Source of the DNA: UBA993 sp964485855
GTDB taxonomy: Bacteria > Bacillota > Dethiobacteria > DTU022
Length of the DNA: 62,598 nt
Reading direction: 5' to 3'
Assembly (NCBI GenBank): GCA_964485855.1
Contig: CAZAKI010000008.1
Coordinates: 1 to 62,598, forward strand
In this document: one piece after another, positions 33,136 through 42,074 of the stretch
Position numbering within the stretch: position 1 is the stretch's first letter
How the letters are laid out: every line of letters starts with the position of its first letter
Position numbers and translations under genes: made by a program
The notes under the pieces: generated by a model
Databases searched by the model: none
The model's input: the letters and a program-made list of their open reading frames with translations, nothing else
What the model was told of the DNA's origin: nothing

Positions 33136-35295
33136 CTAGAGGTGCTTCTTTACTACCTCTAATACTTCCGGAAAATCGATCCCCAGTTCTTTTAAATGCT
33201 CTAAAGTTGGTATCCCGTTTTCATTCCAGCCCCGTCGTTTATAAACAACATCGATCAGGGTTTCATATCTATCCTGGCGGTATTTGCGCATTGCGACAAT
33301 CTTCTCTGCAGTACTCATCCCTTCAGGGTTGATCCCAACATCTTCCTTCAGCTGTTGATCATAGCGTTCCTGCCGTGATTCGTATTCTTCCTCTGTAACC
33401 GGACCGAGCGCCCGGTAGGGAGCAGCATCATGTTCCCTGGTGCCGAAACCGAGCCTGATGTTGAAAACCCGCTGAAAGTTATAGACTCTCTCCGATTGAC
33501 GGATCATCTCTTCCTTGTCAATAGTCTTGCCGGTTACGGCATTATAGAGATCAACGTAGTTCTGAACATGCTCCGGGATCTTTTCCGGATTTTCAGCAGT
33601 AGCATTACTCTCAGGGATGATATCATTCCAGGGCAGTTTACAGAGTCCCTGCAGTCCAAACCAGGTCCTGAACATCGGGAAATAATGCAACGCTTCGGCC
33701 TTCTTTTCGAAGGTCGGCAGCTGTTTATTGACCATGTCCATAAAGATCAGCCAAGCTTCGTCATGCTGCGGCCCCTTATTGGTCAGAGCATATCCACCCT
33801 GCTGAGCGAGTGATTCCTTGGCCTGGTACTGTGAATACTCCAGCCCCTTGTTTTCCATGCCAATATCCTGTAGGAAAGCAGGGTCTCCACCGTATTCTTC
33901 AGCAAAAATCTTTTTCAGACGGCGCACACCTTGACCAGCCAGTTTGCCAAAACCTCGCCCCTGACCCATCTGGTGCAGTAGTTCCATTGCCGCCTCGGCG
34001 TTGCCAAAATTAAGTTCCAAGCCGCCGGTAACATCTTTATTAATGATCCCCTTTTCATAGCATTCCATGATAAAAGCAATAATTGTCCCTGTAGAAATTG
34101 TATCGAGGCCATAGGTGTCACAGTAGAAATTAGCTTCGATTACGTAATCGGGATCAAAGATACCGCAATTTGCACCCAAGCCAGCTGCATTTTCGTATTC
34201 TGGACCATCAACGATGACTTTTTTGCCTTTGAATGGACCACTTTTTAGCTCAAAATCATCTACGGCCTTGCAGCAGGAGAGGGCACAACCAACCCAGCAC
34301 CCATCTGGCATATTCTGGGTAAAGCGATCCCTTAAAATATCCGACGACAACTTAACCGCATCCTTATGTGAACCAAACTTAAAATTATGGACCGGCAACA
34401 GGTCATAATCATTCATCGGAGTCATTAAATTGGCAGTACCGATTTGGCGCATTCTGAACTGCGAATCATCGAATTTATTAATTTCCTTGGTGATCTTAAC
34501 CCCGGTCCTGGCAATAGCTGCCGGATCGGCTGGATTGTTACTCTTACCGCTTAAGCTTGAAAACTTCACAACCAGTGCGGCTACTTTCTTATCCCTAAAA
34601 ACAGTGCCAATCCCGCCGCGCCCGGCCTGTTTCATCCTGGCTGCTTTCCGCCGCAAATCATAAAAAGAAAAATTGAGTATTCCGACCCGGGTATGCTCCC
34701 CTCCACTGCCACTTGATACAACTGATATATTCTTTTTATCTTTCTCCGATTCAGCTACCAGATCCGTCAGCTGTTCACTAATGAGATGACTAGCCGAAGG
34801 ATCGAGATCGACTTCTTCGATGGTTACTCGGCCCTGATCGCCATCAATAAAGACGACTACATCTTTTTCGGCTTTACCCTGAATTTCTAAAGCATCCCAG
34901 CCGGAAAATTTCATATAGGGTCCGAAAAAACCACCCACATTACTGTCCATTACCGAGTCGGTCAGTGGTGACAAGGTAACCACCAGAGATTTACCCGATC
35001 CTGGATATTGAGTTATACCGGCGATCGGGCCGGGTGAGATCACAATTTCATTTTCAGGATCGTTCCATTTTGTATCAGGATTAACAGCATTCCAAAGGTA
35101 CCAGAGACCAAAACCTTTACCGCCAATAAATATATCTTTCATCTGTTCCGTTACGGTTTTTGCTGTAATCTTATTATCGGTTAAATTCAGGTAGAGAGTT
35201 TTTCCGGCATAGCCATGTTCAATTTTAGCCGGTTCATATTTATATTCGGCCAATACCCTCCTGGATTTACGCATTGTTTCGATTGGATCTAACAT
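33136..35295 (-). CDS. Tungsten-containing aldehyde:ferredoxin oxidoreductase family protein
   Basis: Oxidises aldehydes to acids (or reduces acids) with ferredoxin, using a bis-tungstopterin and one [4Fe-4S] cluster. Family marks: the N-terminal GYAGKTLYLNLTD and IGGKGFGLWYLW, the pterin-binding regions, the cluster ligands CWVGCALSCCK with a fourth Cys in LQGLCKLPW, and EYENAAGLGANCGI. At 719 aa it is about 100 residues longer than classical archaeal AORs, mainly at the C-terminus, as in bacterial AorB-type subunits. ATG with GGGGG upstream. The preceding gene encodes a four-cluster ferredoxin and the following one a MoaD-like protein. Likely substrates are aldehydes from amino acid fermentation; the exact one is unknown. 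Confidence 0.9.
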   Translation of the reverse strand: MLDPIETMRKSRRVLAEYKYEPAKIEHGYAGKTLYLNLTDNKITAKTVTEQMKDIFIGGKGFGLWYLWNAVNPDTKWNDPENEIVISPGPIAGITQYPGSGKSLVVTLSPLTDSVMDSNVGGFFGPYMKFSGWDALEIQGKAEKDVVVFIDGDQGRVTIEEVDLDPSASHLISEQLTDLVAESEKDKKNISVVSSGSGGEHTRVGILNFSFYDLRRKAARMKQAGRGGIGTVFRDKKVAALVVKFSSLSGKSNNPADPAAIARTGVKITKEINKFDDSQFRMRQIGTANLMTPMNDYDLLPVHNFKFGSHKDAVKLSSDILRDRFTQNMPDGCWVGCALSCCKAVDDFELKSGPFKGKKVIVDGPEYENAAGLGANCGIFDPDYVIEANFYCDTYGLDTISTGTIIAFIMECYEKGIINKDVTGGLELNFGNAEAAMELLHQMGQGRGFGKLAGQGVRRLKKIFAEEYGGDPAFLQDIGMENKGLEYSQYQAKESLAQQGGYALTNKGPQHDEAWLIFMDMVNKQLPTFEKKAEALHYFPMFRTWFGLQGLCKLPWNDIIPESNATAENPEKIPEHVQNYVDLYNAVTGKTIDKEEMIRQSERVYNFQRVFNIRLGFGTREHDAAPYRALGPVTEEEYESRQERYDQQLKEDVGINPEGMSTAEKIVAMRKYRQDRYETLIDVVYKRRGWNENGIPTLEHLKELGIDFPEVLEVVKKHL

Positions 35296-35348
35296 CTTTA
35301 ATCCCCCTTAATTATGAAGTTCTGCTCAGGTAGCAGAAGTACTTACTG

Positions 35349-35738
35349 TTAAACCTCTTGCATAAATATGGCCCCGGTAGGGCATTCCTTGGTGCAACGG
35401 CTACAGGCAATGCATTTAAAAGGCTCTGTCAGCTCTTCGTTCCAGAACATAGTTTCGGTCGGACAAACACCAACACAATTAAAACAGCCAACACATGTTT
35501 TTTTATCAATTACCACTACACCGCTTTTCGTCCGTTTAATAGCCATAACTGGGCAAACAGCGATACATTCTCCGCATTGATTGCAAACATGAATCGCAGC
35601 TTCACTGATGCCGACCAGCTCTTCAACCTGAATTGTTGATTTATCACGATTATCTTCCTTGAAATAAAAAGAGGAGCATGTCGTTTCGCAAGCTCCGCAT
35701 AGTGAACATTTATCAACTTTAGTGCCAACTATTTTCAA
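35349..35738 (-). CDS. Polyferredoxin subunit of the aldehyde oxidoreductase (AorA-like)
   Basis: A 129-aa protein with four [4Fe-4S] motifs: CSLCGACETTC, CNQCGECIAVCP, CVGCFNCVGVCP and CIACSRCTKECP. It directly precedes the AOR gene and should pass electrons between it and a ferredoxin or other acceptor, as in bacterial AOR complexes. TTG at 35738 is preferred because GGAGG lies eight bases upstream; a GTG three codons earlier overlaps that site. Confidence 0.85.
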   Translation of the reverse strand: MKIVGTKVDKCSLCGACETTCSSFYFKEDNRDKSTIQVEELVGISEAAIHVCNQCGECIAVCPVMAIKRTKSGVVVIDKKTCVGCFNCVGVCPTETMFWNEELTEPFKCIACSRCTKECPTGAIFMQEV

Positions 35739-35808
35739 CAAAATCACCTCCGATTATGATTAAAATGCTTTAATTTATAACTTTGATAATTTTTCCAATA
35801 CGCTATTT

Positions 35809-35817
35809 ATTATACCA
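35809..35817 (-). promoter_or_regulatory. Extended -10 promoter element of the aor operon
   Basis: Minus-strand TGGTATAAT, a TGn-extended -10, 71 bases upstream of the ferredoxin start. No good -35 is seen, which extended -10 promoters do not need. Confidence 0.5.
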
Positions 35818-35863
35818 TAATCAAGCGCTTCAAACCATCTGCCATCCAGTGCTTGTGAAATTA

Positions 35864-37456
35864 TTATTTTATATTTTTTTGCATTTTTTCAGCCAGCTCC
35901 AGTGAAGCTGGAGTCATCGCAAGACCGGCTTTACCGGTGCAGCAGAGTTCAGGTGGCATCAACCTGCCTACTTGATCTTGCGCATCTATAGTTTGATCCA
36001 GGGGAATTACCGGGTCATAACCAACCAGCGCCATATCGGCTGCAGCCAGGGCGTTTGTTCCGGCAGCAATATTTTTACCGAGACAGGGTACTTCAACCCG
36101 ATTGGCTACCGGATCGCAGGCCAATCCTAAAAGATTCTGCAGGGCAATCGACGCAGCATTAAAAACTTGGGTTACAGATCCACCAGCCAACTGAACCAAG
36201 GCCGCAGCAGCCATCCCGGACCCGGAACCACATTCTGCCTGGCAGCTGCATTCTTCTGCAGCAAAAGTACTGCGGGCGGCAATGAAAACACCAATCAAAC
36301 CGGCAGTTAACAGCGCTTTAACTACATCTTCTTCTGTATGATTGTGTTCATCGGCCACCGCTAAGAGTGTTCCCGGCAAAGCAGCGCATGAGCCGGCTGT
36401 TGGAGCAGCCACGATTACACCCATGGCACTTTTAGTTTCCATCAAAGCGGTATTGTAAGCAATCAACCTCTTGATTAGTTGTCCGCCAACTAACTTTCCT
36501 TTGTAATTGAGCATTTTCGCCGCCTGCGGTCCCAAGATGCGATCTGCATACTTTGTGCCCGCCAAACCTTCCTCAATCGCACCTCGCATTACCTTTACCA
36601 ATATTCTGCCCTGTGCCATGACTTCCTCTTTACTCATTCCGCCCCTGGCCATTTCGTAGATGATGGCTAAATCTGCAGTATTTTTAAGTTTTAGTTTTTG
36701 ATTTTGGTTTTGGTTTTTCAAAATTTCTCCGGCACTGGTGAAAGGTACTTTCAATATCCTGCTTGATAAAACAGGCAAAACTGGATCCAATGAAGCCATC
36801 TTAATCAATCCCGGCAGGGCCAGCAGTATTTCCTTTTCAATGTCACTTAAGGGTGTGCGACTTTTAATATCAATTAAAACATCGCTGCCCGCATAACTGG
36901 TGAATATTAATTCTGAAGAGTCTAGCTGCTTGATTAATTTTTCTTTCAATAAGTTAGCTTTTTTCTCATCCATCTTGTGGAAAAAGAGTAATGTTTCAAA
37001 ATAATCGCCGTCAATCGCGGTCGCAAAGCCGTTTATGTCAATCAGCTTGATCATTCCACCACCAGTTGAAATAAAAGTAAGCAGATCTTCAGCCTCAATA
37101 GTTTTTTGTGCCCTGATCCGGTAAGTATTTGGATGTGGAGCTTCATAATCGCTGATCTTAAATTCTACTTTTAAGCCTACTCTAGCGGCTGTAGTTAAAG
37201 CCGCTGTCAAACCGGGATCAGCAGTGTCCATTCCTAACAGTCCGCCAACCAGTCCAAAATCAGAACCCTGTGTGCTATAAGTTGTTGCCAGAGATCCTGA
37301 TGGTGTAAACTCGATTAGGTAATGCTTGATTTTTCCATCATGAAACTGACGCAGTAGATGGCCAATCCTCACCGCCGCCGCTGTGTGTGAACTGGAAGGA
37401 CCACGCATGATCGGACCGATTACATCATTAAAAATACTTGGGGGTTGCTTGCTCAA
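35864..37456 (-). CDS. sdaA: Iron-sulfur L-serine dehydratase, fused beta-alpha subunits
   Basis: Deaminates L-serine to pyruvate with a [4Fe-4S] cluster. The N-terminal (beta) part shows IMRGPSSSHTAAAVRIG; the C-terminal (alpha) part shows the cluster-binding region AAEECSCQAECGSGSGMAAAA with further cysteines in LACDPVANRVEVPCLG. Both halves, separate SdaAB subunits in many Firmicutes, are fused in one 530-aa chain. The linker around residue 250 is a low-complexity NQNQNQKLKLKN run encoded by a degenerate hexanucleotide repeat. TTG start with GGAGGAG upstream. Related 2-hydroxy-amino acids cannot be excluded as substrates. It is the last gene of a minus-strand series from mtnP. Confidence 0.88.
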   Translation of the reverse strand: MSKQPPSIFNDVIGPIMRGPSSSHTAAAVRIGHLLRQFHDGKIKHYLIEFTPSGSLATTYSTQGSDFGLVGGLLGMDTADPGLTAALTTAARVGLKVEFKISDYEAPHPNTYRIRAQKTIEAEDLLTFISTGGGMIKLIDINGFATAIDGDYFETLLFFHKMDEKKANLLKEKLIKQLDSSELIFTSYAGSDVLIDIKSRTPLSDIEKEILLALPGLIKMASLDPVLPVLSSRILKVPFTSAGEILKNQNQNQKLKLKNTADLAIIYEMARGGMSKEEVMAQGRILVKVMRGAIEEGLAGTKYADRILGPQAAKMLNYKGKLVGGQLIKRLIAYNTALMETKSAMGVIVAAPTAGSCAALPGTLLAVADEHNHTEEDVVKALLTAGLIGVFIAARSTFAAEECSCQAECGSGSGMAAAALVQLAGGSVTQVFNAASIALQNLLGLACDPVANRVEVPCLGKNIAAGTNALAAADMALVGYDPVIPLDQTIDAQDQVGRLMPPELCCTGKAGLAMTPASLELAEKMQKNIK

Positions 37457-37483
37457 TTAGAAATACTCCTCCGAGAAAGGTTA

Positions 37484-38449
37484 TTAATGCCCGAGCATGG
37501 TTCCAATATTTTTTTCAAGAGCCAAATCATAGATTGCTTTAGCCGCAACCAGATCAAATAAAGCCATCCCAACACTTTTAAATAAGGTAGTCTTTTCATC
37601 AGCTAGCTTCAGGTCATCGGCAGCCATGTAGGCACTGAAGTTGATTATTTGCTCATCTCTAATCCATCCCTTTTCCAGCGGAGTAATCAAGTCACCTGAT
37701 TCATGTAAGCCATGTTCTGTATCAATAACTACCTGATCAACAAGTGAATATAATGCCTGAGGCAGTTCGCGCATTTCAGGTTTATACGAGCCAATCGACA
37801 CAAAATTCTTTCCAGCCAGCAGTACTTCATTGTCTGGTAAAACCGGCTCTCGAGCTGGGGTAGCGGTAATGACAATCTTACTTTCTGCTAATAGAGTCTC
37901 TATCGAATCGGCAACCTGAATATCCTTAAGTGCCAGTTCTTTTTTTAATTTTTGACAGAGCAGTTCTGCTTTTTCGCAGTCTTTATCAAATAATCTCACT
38001 CGTTTAAGCTTTCTGGTCCTGTTGGCAAAAATAACCTGGTAAAAACCCTGCACCCCTGCTCCGACCAGCCCTACCGCACAAGCGCTGTTCGGAGCCGTAT
38101 ACTGAATTGCCACTCCTCCAACAGCTCCGGTCCGGTACGCAGTAACTGCTGCGCCGTCCATAACCGCAAGCGGCATACCGGTCTTAGCATCATTTAGTAA
38201 TAACAAACCGCTGATAACAGGCAGATTAAACATGGGATTATTCGGGAATAGACTTAGGACCTTGGTTCCAAAAACCTGATTTAAGAAGCAGGGCATATAA
38301 AGTAAGGTATTCCCCTGATGTTCAAGGTGGATCCGATCAGGCATGCTGTACTGTGCTGACCTTTCAAGGGCATAAGCATTCTCAATTGCCTCCATCAGTA
38401 GATCCAGGTCTGCCGCCCGAGCCAGATCTTCAGCCCCTAAATAAAGCAT
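37484..38449 (-). CDS. Ornithine cyclodeaminase / mu-crystallin family NAD(P)-dependent enzyme
   Basis: Family members include ornithine cyclodeaminase, alanine dehydrogenase and ketimine or pyrroline-2-carboxylate reductases. Visible marks: MDGAAVTAYRTGAVGGVA and the Rossmann motif VGLVGAGVQG, then ITATPAREPV and VSIGSYKPEMREL. The specificity is not readable by eye. Context offers two roles: ornithine to proline (ornithine could come from RocD), or reduction of pyrroline-2-carboxylate formed by a trans-3-hydroxyproline dehydratase such as the protein at 25588. An ATG at 38461 directly abuts the Shine-Dalgarno AGGAGG, so the ATG at 38449 is preferred; the protein is then 321 aa. Confidence 0.82.
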   Translation of the reverse strand: MLYLGAEDLARAADLDLLMEAIENAYALERSAQYSMPDRIHLEHQGNTLLYMPCFLNQVFGTKVLSLFPNNPMFNLPVISGLLLLNDAKTGMPLAVMDGAAVTAYRTGAVGGVAIQYTAPNSACAVGLVGAGVQGFYQVIFANRTRKLKRVRLFDKDCEKAELLCQKLKKELALKDIQVADSIETLLAESKIVITATPAREPVLPDNEVLLAGKNFVSIGSYKPEMRELPQALYSLVDQVVIDTEHGLHESGDLITPLEKGWIRDEQIINFSAYMAADDLKLADEKTTLFKSVGMALFDLVAAKAIYDLALEKNIGTMLGH

Positions 38450-38479
38450 CTTTCTCTTCATCCTCCTAACGGAATATTT

Positions 38480-39910
38480 TTAGTCGCTTCCTTCACCTTT
38501 TAAAACAGCCAACGGTTTTAGCCTTGCCACTTTCCGACTGAAGCCAATTTCAGCCAGGGTCTCAACAACCTGATCGATGTTCTTGTATGCCTGAGGCGCT
38601 TCATCAAGATAGGCCTGATAACTTCGTCCCGAAATAATGACCCGGCCCAGACCAGATTTTAGTTCGTCAACTGTAATTGATTTTTTCGCTGCTGTTCTGG
38701 ACATTACCCGCCCGGCACCATGATTAACGGAGTGGTAGAGCTTCTCAATCCCCTTTCCGGCCCGAATTATATACGATGCAGTTCCCATAGTGCCTGGTAC
38801 TAAGACAGGATGACCGTAGCTCCGGTAAATTGGCGGATTTAGGATATGACCGGCAGGCAAAGCCCTGGTGGCTCCTTTACGGTGAATCAACATTTTTCTC
38901 TGTGCAATCTCCTCAAATTTAGCTGTATTATGCGCAACATCATAAACAAGACTTAAATCATACTCCTCGTCCTTACCACCCAGCACTTGGCGGAAAGACT
39001 CCCTGATATCTGCAGTAATCCATTGCCGATTGCAAAATGCAAAATTAATTGCACAAGTCATAGCGGACAGATATTTTTTTCCCAAAGCCGATTTAATTGG
39101 TACGGCAGCCAAACCTGATGGCTGTTTCTCCAAGCCAAGCTCGGGAGCCCTTAATCTCATCGCAGTGGAAAAATCAGTGCAGACCTGATGACCAAATCCC
39201 CTGCTCCCAGTATGGATTAACACAGTAATGGTCCCTACTTTCAAACCATAAACCGCTGCTACGGCACTGTCGTATACCTGGTCAACCAGTCCAATTTCAA
39301 TGAAATGATTACCACCGCCGATTGTCGAAAGCTGTAGACCGCGTTCAATCGCCTTTCGGCTCAGTGCTTGTGGATCTGCACCAGGCAAACATCCCCCGTC
39401 TTCGATCGTATCCAAATCTGCTTTGCGACCAAATCCAAGTTCTACTAAAAAGGGAACACCCTGCACCAAATATTTTTCAAAATGCGTCTTAATCAGTTTT
39501 GCATGCCTACTTTTTGTACCGATTCCGCTTGGGACCCTATTACCGATTGCCTTGATCAGATCGGTTAAAATTACTGGACTAAAATCTTCAGCATCAATAT
39601 TGGTCCGCAGCAAACGTACTCCACAATTAATATCCATCCCAACCGCCCCGGCTGATACCAACCCTTCTTCCGCTTCCATCGCCATTACTCCGCCAATCGG
39701 CAAGCCAAATCCGCTATGAAGATCGGGCATGCCAATCACCGGGCTGATTACTCCCGGTAGCGATGCCGCATCAACCAACTGCTGCAGGGAAGCATCTTCG
39801 GTAAAATTGCTGTACAGCTGTTTGTTTAGGAAAACCAACACTTCGGCTTTCATTTTGCCTTCCTGTGCTATGCGGTAACAATTTATGCCAGCTGGTTGAA
39901 GCAACTTCAT
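38480..39910 (-). CDS. rtcB: RNA ligase RtcB
   Basis: GTP- and manganese-dependent ligase that joins RNA 2',3'-cyclic phosphate (or 3'-phosphate) to 5'-OH ends. Metal and guanylate sites are visible as PDLHSGFGLPIGGV, GAVGMDINCGVRLL, HTGSRGFGHQVC and the guanylated-histidine motif SVNHGAGRVMSR. The 476-aa length is typical. No archease or RtcA gene is adjacent. It lies between surE and the OCD gene on one strand, with GGGG before its ATG. In bacteria RtcB is linked to RNA repair after stress. Confidence 0.95.
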   Translation of the reverse strand: MKLLQPAGINCYRIAQEGKMKAEVLVFLNKQLYSNFTEDASLQQLVDAASLPGVISPVIGMPDLHSGFGLPIGGVMAMEAEEGLVSAGAVGMDINCGVRLLRTNIDAEDFSPVILTDLIKAIGNRVPSGIGTKSRHAKLIKTHFEKYLVQGVPFLVELGFGRKADLDTIEDGGCLPGADPQALSRKAIERGLQLSTIGGGNHFIEIGLVDQVYDSAVAAVYGLKVGTITVLIHTGSRGFGHQVCTDFSTAMRLRAPELGLEKQPSGLAAVPIKSALGKKYLSAMTCAINFAFCNRQWITADIRESFRQVLGGKDEEYDLSLVYDVAHNTAKFEEIAQRKMLIHRKGATRALPAGHILNPPIYRSYGHPVLVPGTMGTASYIIRAGKGIEKLYHSVNHGAGRVMSRTAAKKSITVDELKSGLGRVIISGRSYQAYLDEAPQAYKNIDQVVETLAEIGFSRKVARLKPLAVLKGEGSD

Positions 39911-39945
39911 GATTATTTACCCCGATTGTTCTAATAAAATACCGT

Positions 39946-40743
39946 TTAGCTTGGCAACGGTACATTGGTCAGCATTTTATGCAGCTTGGTCATCGCCGCA
40001 AAATCAGTTAGCCTGAAGCATACCGGAGTAACTGAAATATAGTTTTCCCGGATTGCTTTTGTATCACTGTGATCATCTTCAGGATCATCATCAACCACTT
40101 CCCCGGCCATCCAGTAATAAATTGAACCCCGGGGATCAATGCGTCGGTCAAAGATATTTCGGTAGCGGCGATTGCCGAGACTGGTTATTCGAACACCTTT
40201 AATTTGATCAGTGTTGACAGGAATATTGATATTGATCAGGGTATGAGGTTCAATCCCACTTTCAAGTAGGTCCGGTATCAAGTTGCGAACATAGCGGGCA
40301 GCATAAAGATAGTTTTTCTCTTCACCCCTATCAGTCAGCGAGACGGCGACCGATGGGATGCCAATGATTAAACCTTCGACTGCAGCAGATACCGTTCCCG
40401 AATATAAAACATCAGTGCCTAAGTTACTGCCCCGGTTGATTCCAGAGATCACCAGGTCAGGCTTGCTTTCTAAAATTGCTTCAACAGCCAGCTTGACGCA
40501 ATCCGAAGGGGTCCCGTTAACTGACCACCCGCTTAGTTCACGATTGTGCATAAAAGAAATCTTTTCAACCCGCAGTGGTTGGTGCATTGTTATGGCGTGC
40601 CCGATAGCGCTGCGCTCTCGATCGGGAGCAACGATTGACAGTTTTAAATTATGGCCTTCTTTTTGCAGCACCTGGCTTAAATATTGAATTCCTTCGGCAT
40701 GTATTCCATCATCGTTTGTAACCAATATATGTAACTCTTTCAT
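39946..40743 (-). CDS. surE: 5'/3'-nucleotidase SurE
   Basis: Metal-dependent nucleoside monophosphatase of stationary phase. The N-terminal LVTNDDGIHAEGI holds the metal-binding Asp pair and SGINRGSNLGTDVLYSGTV completes the active site; 265 aa is normal. Its ATG shares one base with the stop of mtaD (TAATG), showing translational coupling. It can dephosphorylate purine nucleotides, which fits the nucleoside salvage genes upstream. Confidence 0.94.
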   Translation of the reverse strand: MKELHILVTNDDGIHAEGIQYLSQVLQKEGHNLKLSIVAPDRERSAIGHAITMHQPLRVEKISFMHNRELSGWSVNGTPSDCVKLAVEAILESKPDLVISGINRGSNLGTDVLYSGTVSAAVEGLIIGIPSVAVSLTDRGEEKNYLYAARYVRNLIPDLLESGIEPHTLININIPVNTDQIKGVRITSLGNRRYRNIFDRRIDPRGSIYYWMAGEVVDDDPEDDHSDTKAIRENYISVTPVCFRLTDFAAMTKLHKMLTNVPLPS

Positions 40744-42071
40744 TATTTCCCTTCTTTTTCGGCGACTCTGCCAACCAACCTGGCAGCACAACGTGCCGCT
40801 TCCATTCTTATTTTGGCTTCATCAATTGTTTTTAGTTCACCCTTTTCAAGCAAAATCTTACCATCTACCAGCACCAGGGCAACATCAGCGGCAGAAGCAG
40901 CATAAACTACCTGCGCTGTCGGATCATGCATCGGAGTCAGGTGAGGCACATCAAGGTATAACCCAATTAAATCCGCTTTCCAGCCTTCTTTCAAGCAGCC
41001 GCAATTTTCCAGAAAGAGCGCTTTCGCACCCATCAAGGTCGCCATCCGCAAAGTAGATTTTGCGTTGAGCAGTGTCGGATCCATGGCTATACCCTTAGCT
41101 AAAAGAGAAGCCAGGCGCAGCTCTTCAAACATGTCCAAATTGTTGTTGCTTGAGGCACCGTCAGTGCCTATTCCCACTTTAATTCCTTTGGCCAGCATCC
41201 TGGCTACCGGGGCCACTCCGCTGCCCAGTTTTAGATTGCTGCCTGGGTTATGAGCTACTCCGACTTTATTTTCAGCTAAAACATCCAGATCACGCTCGCT
41301 AACATGAACACAGTGGGCGGCAGTAACCCTGCTTTTAAAAAGGCCTAGCTCTGCTACCTGTTCAATCGGGCTTTTCCCGTATTTTTCATAACTCTCTTCC
41401 ACTTCTAATTTAGTTTCAGAGAGATGAATCTGCAGTGATCTTTTTGTTTTATCTGCCAGGGTAATCACTCTTTCCAGGTATCCAGGTGGACAGGTATATA
41501 GGGCGTGCGGTCCGAGAGTCACATTGATTCTGCCACCTTCCGCCCCGTGCCAGCTGTAGATAAACTCTTCCGATTCTTTTAAGCCCTTTGCTGCCGAATC
41601 ACCGAAGCCGATCATCCCCCTGGAAAGAAAAGCCCTAATTCCGCTTTCCGCAGCTGCCTCAGCCACTTTATCCATGAAGAAGTACATATCCGTAAATGTG
41701 GTAGTTCCGCCCTTCAGCATCTCGCAAATTGCCAGCTTGGTGCCCCAGTAGACATCTTCGGCACTAAGATACTCTTCGATCGGCCAGATCTTTTCTTCCA
41801 GCCATTCCTTTAAAGGCAGATCATCGGCATAACTGCGAAAAAGAGTCATTGCCGTATGACCATGCGTATTTATTAAACCGGGCATCACCAGCAATTTACT
41901 GCCATCGATAACTGTTTCGCTGCCAGTAGGTTCGATCATAGCCGGGTTTTCGCTAATCCGCGCCAGCCGATCGTCAACAACCAACAGATCGCCATGAAAA
42001 TAATCCGGCATCTTTTCGTCCATCGTTACCAGTAAAGCATTTTTAATCAGGATCGATGACAATTGAACCAC
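40743..42071 (-). CDS. mtaD: 5-methylthioadenosine / S-adenosylhomocysteine deaminase
   Basis: Amidohydrolase that deaminates methylthioadenosine or S-adenosylhomocysteine to the inosyl compounds. Zinc ligands lie in PGLINTHGHTAMTLF (HxH), LHLSETKLEVEE region, TAAHCVHV and IGTDGASSNN; 442 aa is typical. Its neighbours mtnA and mtnP act on the same pathway, so MTA is the likely main substrate. It overlaps surE by one base and starts three bases after mtnA. Related guanine or chlorohydrolase-type amidohydrolases are the alternatives, but less likely here. Confidence 0.9.
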   Translation of the reverse strand: MVQLSSILIKNALLVTMDEKMPDYFHGDLLVVDDRLARISENPAMIEPTGSETVIDGSKLLVMPGLINTHGHTAMTLFRSYADDLPLKEWLEEKIWPIEEYLSAEDVYWGTKLAICEMLKGGTTTFTDMYFFMDKVAEAAAESGIRAFLSRGMIGFGDSAAKGLKESEEFIYSWHGAEGGRINVTLGPHALYTCPPGYLERVITLADKTKRSLQIHLSETKLEVEESYEKYGKSPIEQVAELGLFKSRVTAAHCVHVSERDLDVLAENKVGVAHNPGSNLKLGSGVAPVARMLAKGIKVGIGTDGASSNNNLDMFEELRLASLLAKGIAMDPTLLNAKSTLRMATLMGAKALFLENCGCLKEGWKADLIGLYLDVPHLTPMHDPTAQVVYAASAADVALVLVDGKILLEKGELKTIDEAKIRMEAARCAARLVGRVAEKEGK

Positions 42072-42074
42072 CTC

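Noticed and set aside
36690..36725. Short hexanucleotide-like repeat in the serine dehydratase gene as a phase-variation tract
   Set aside because: The repeat is degenerate, in frame and encodes a plausible NQNQNQKLKLKN linker; too few exact units for slippage.
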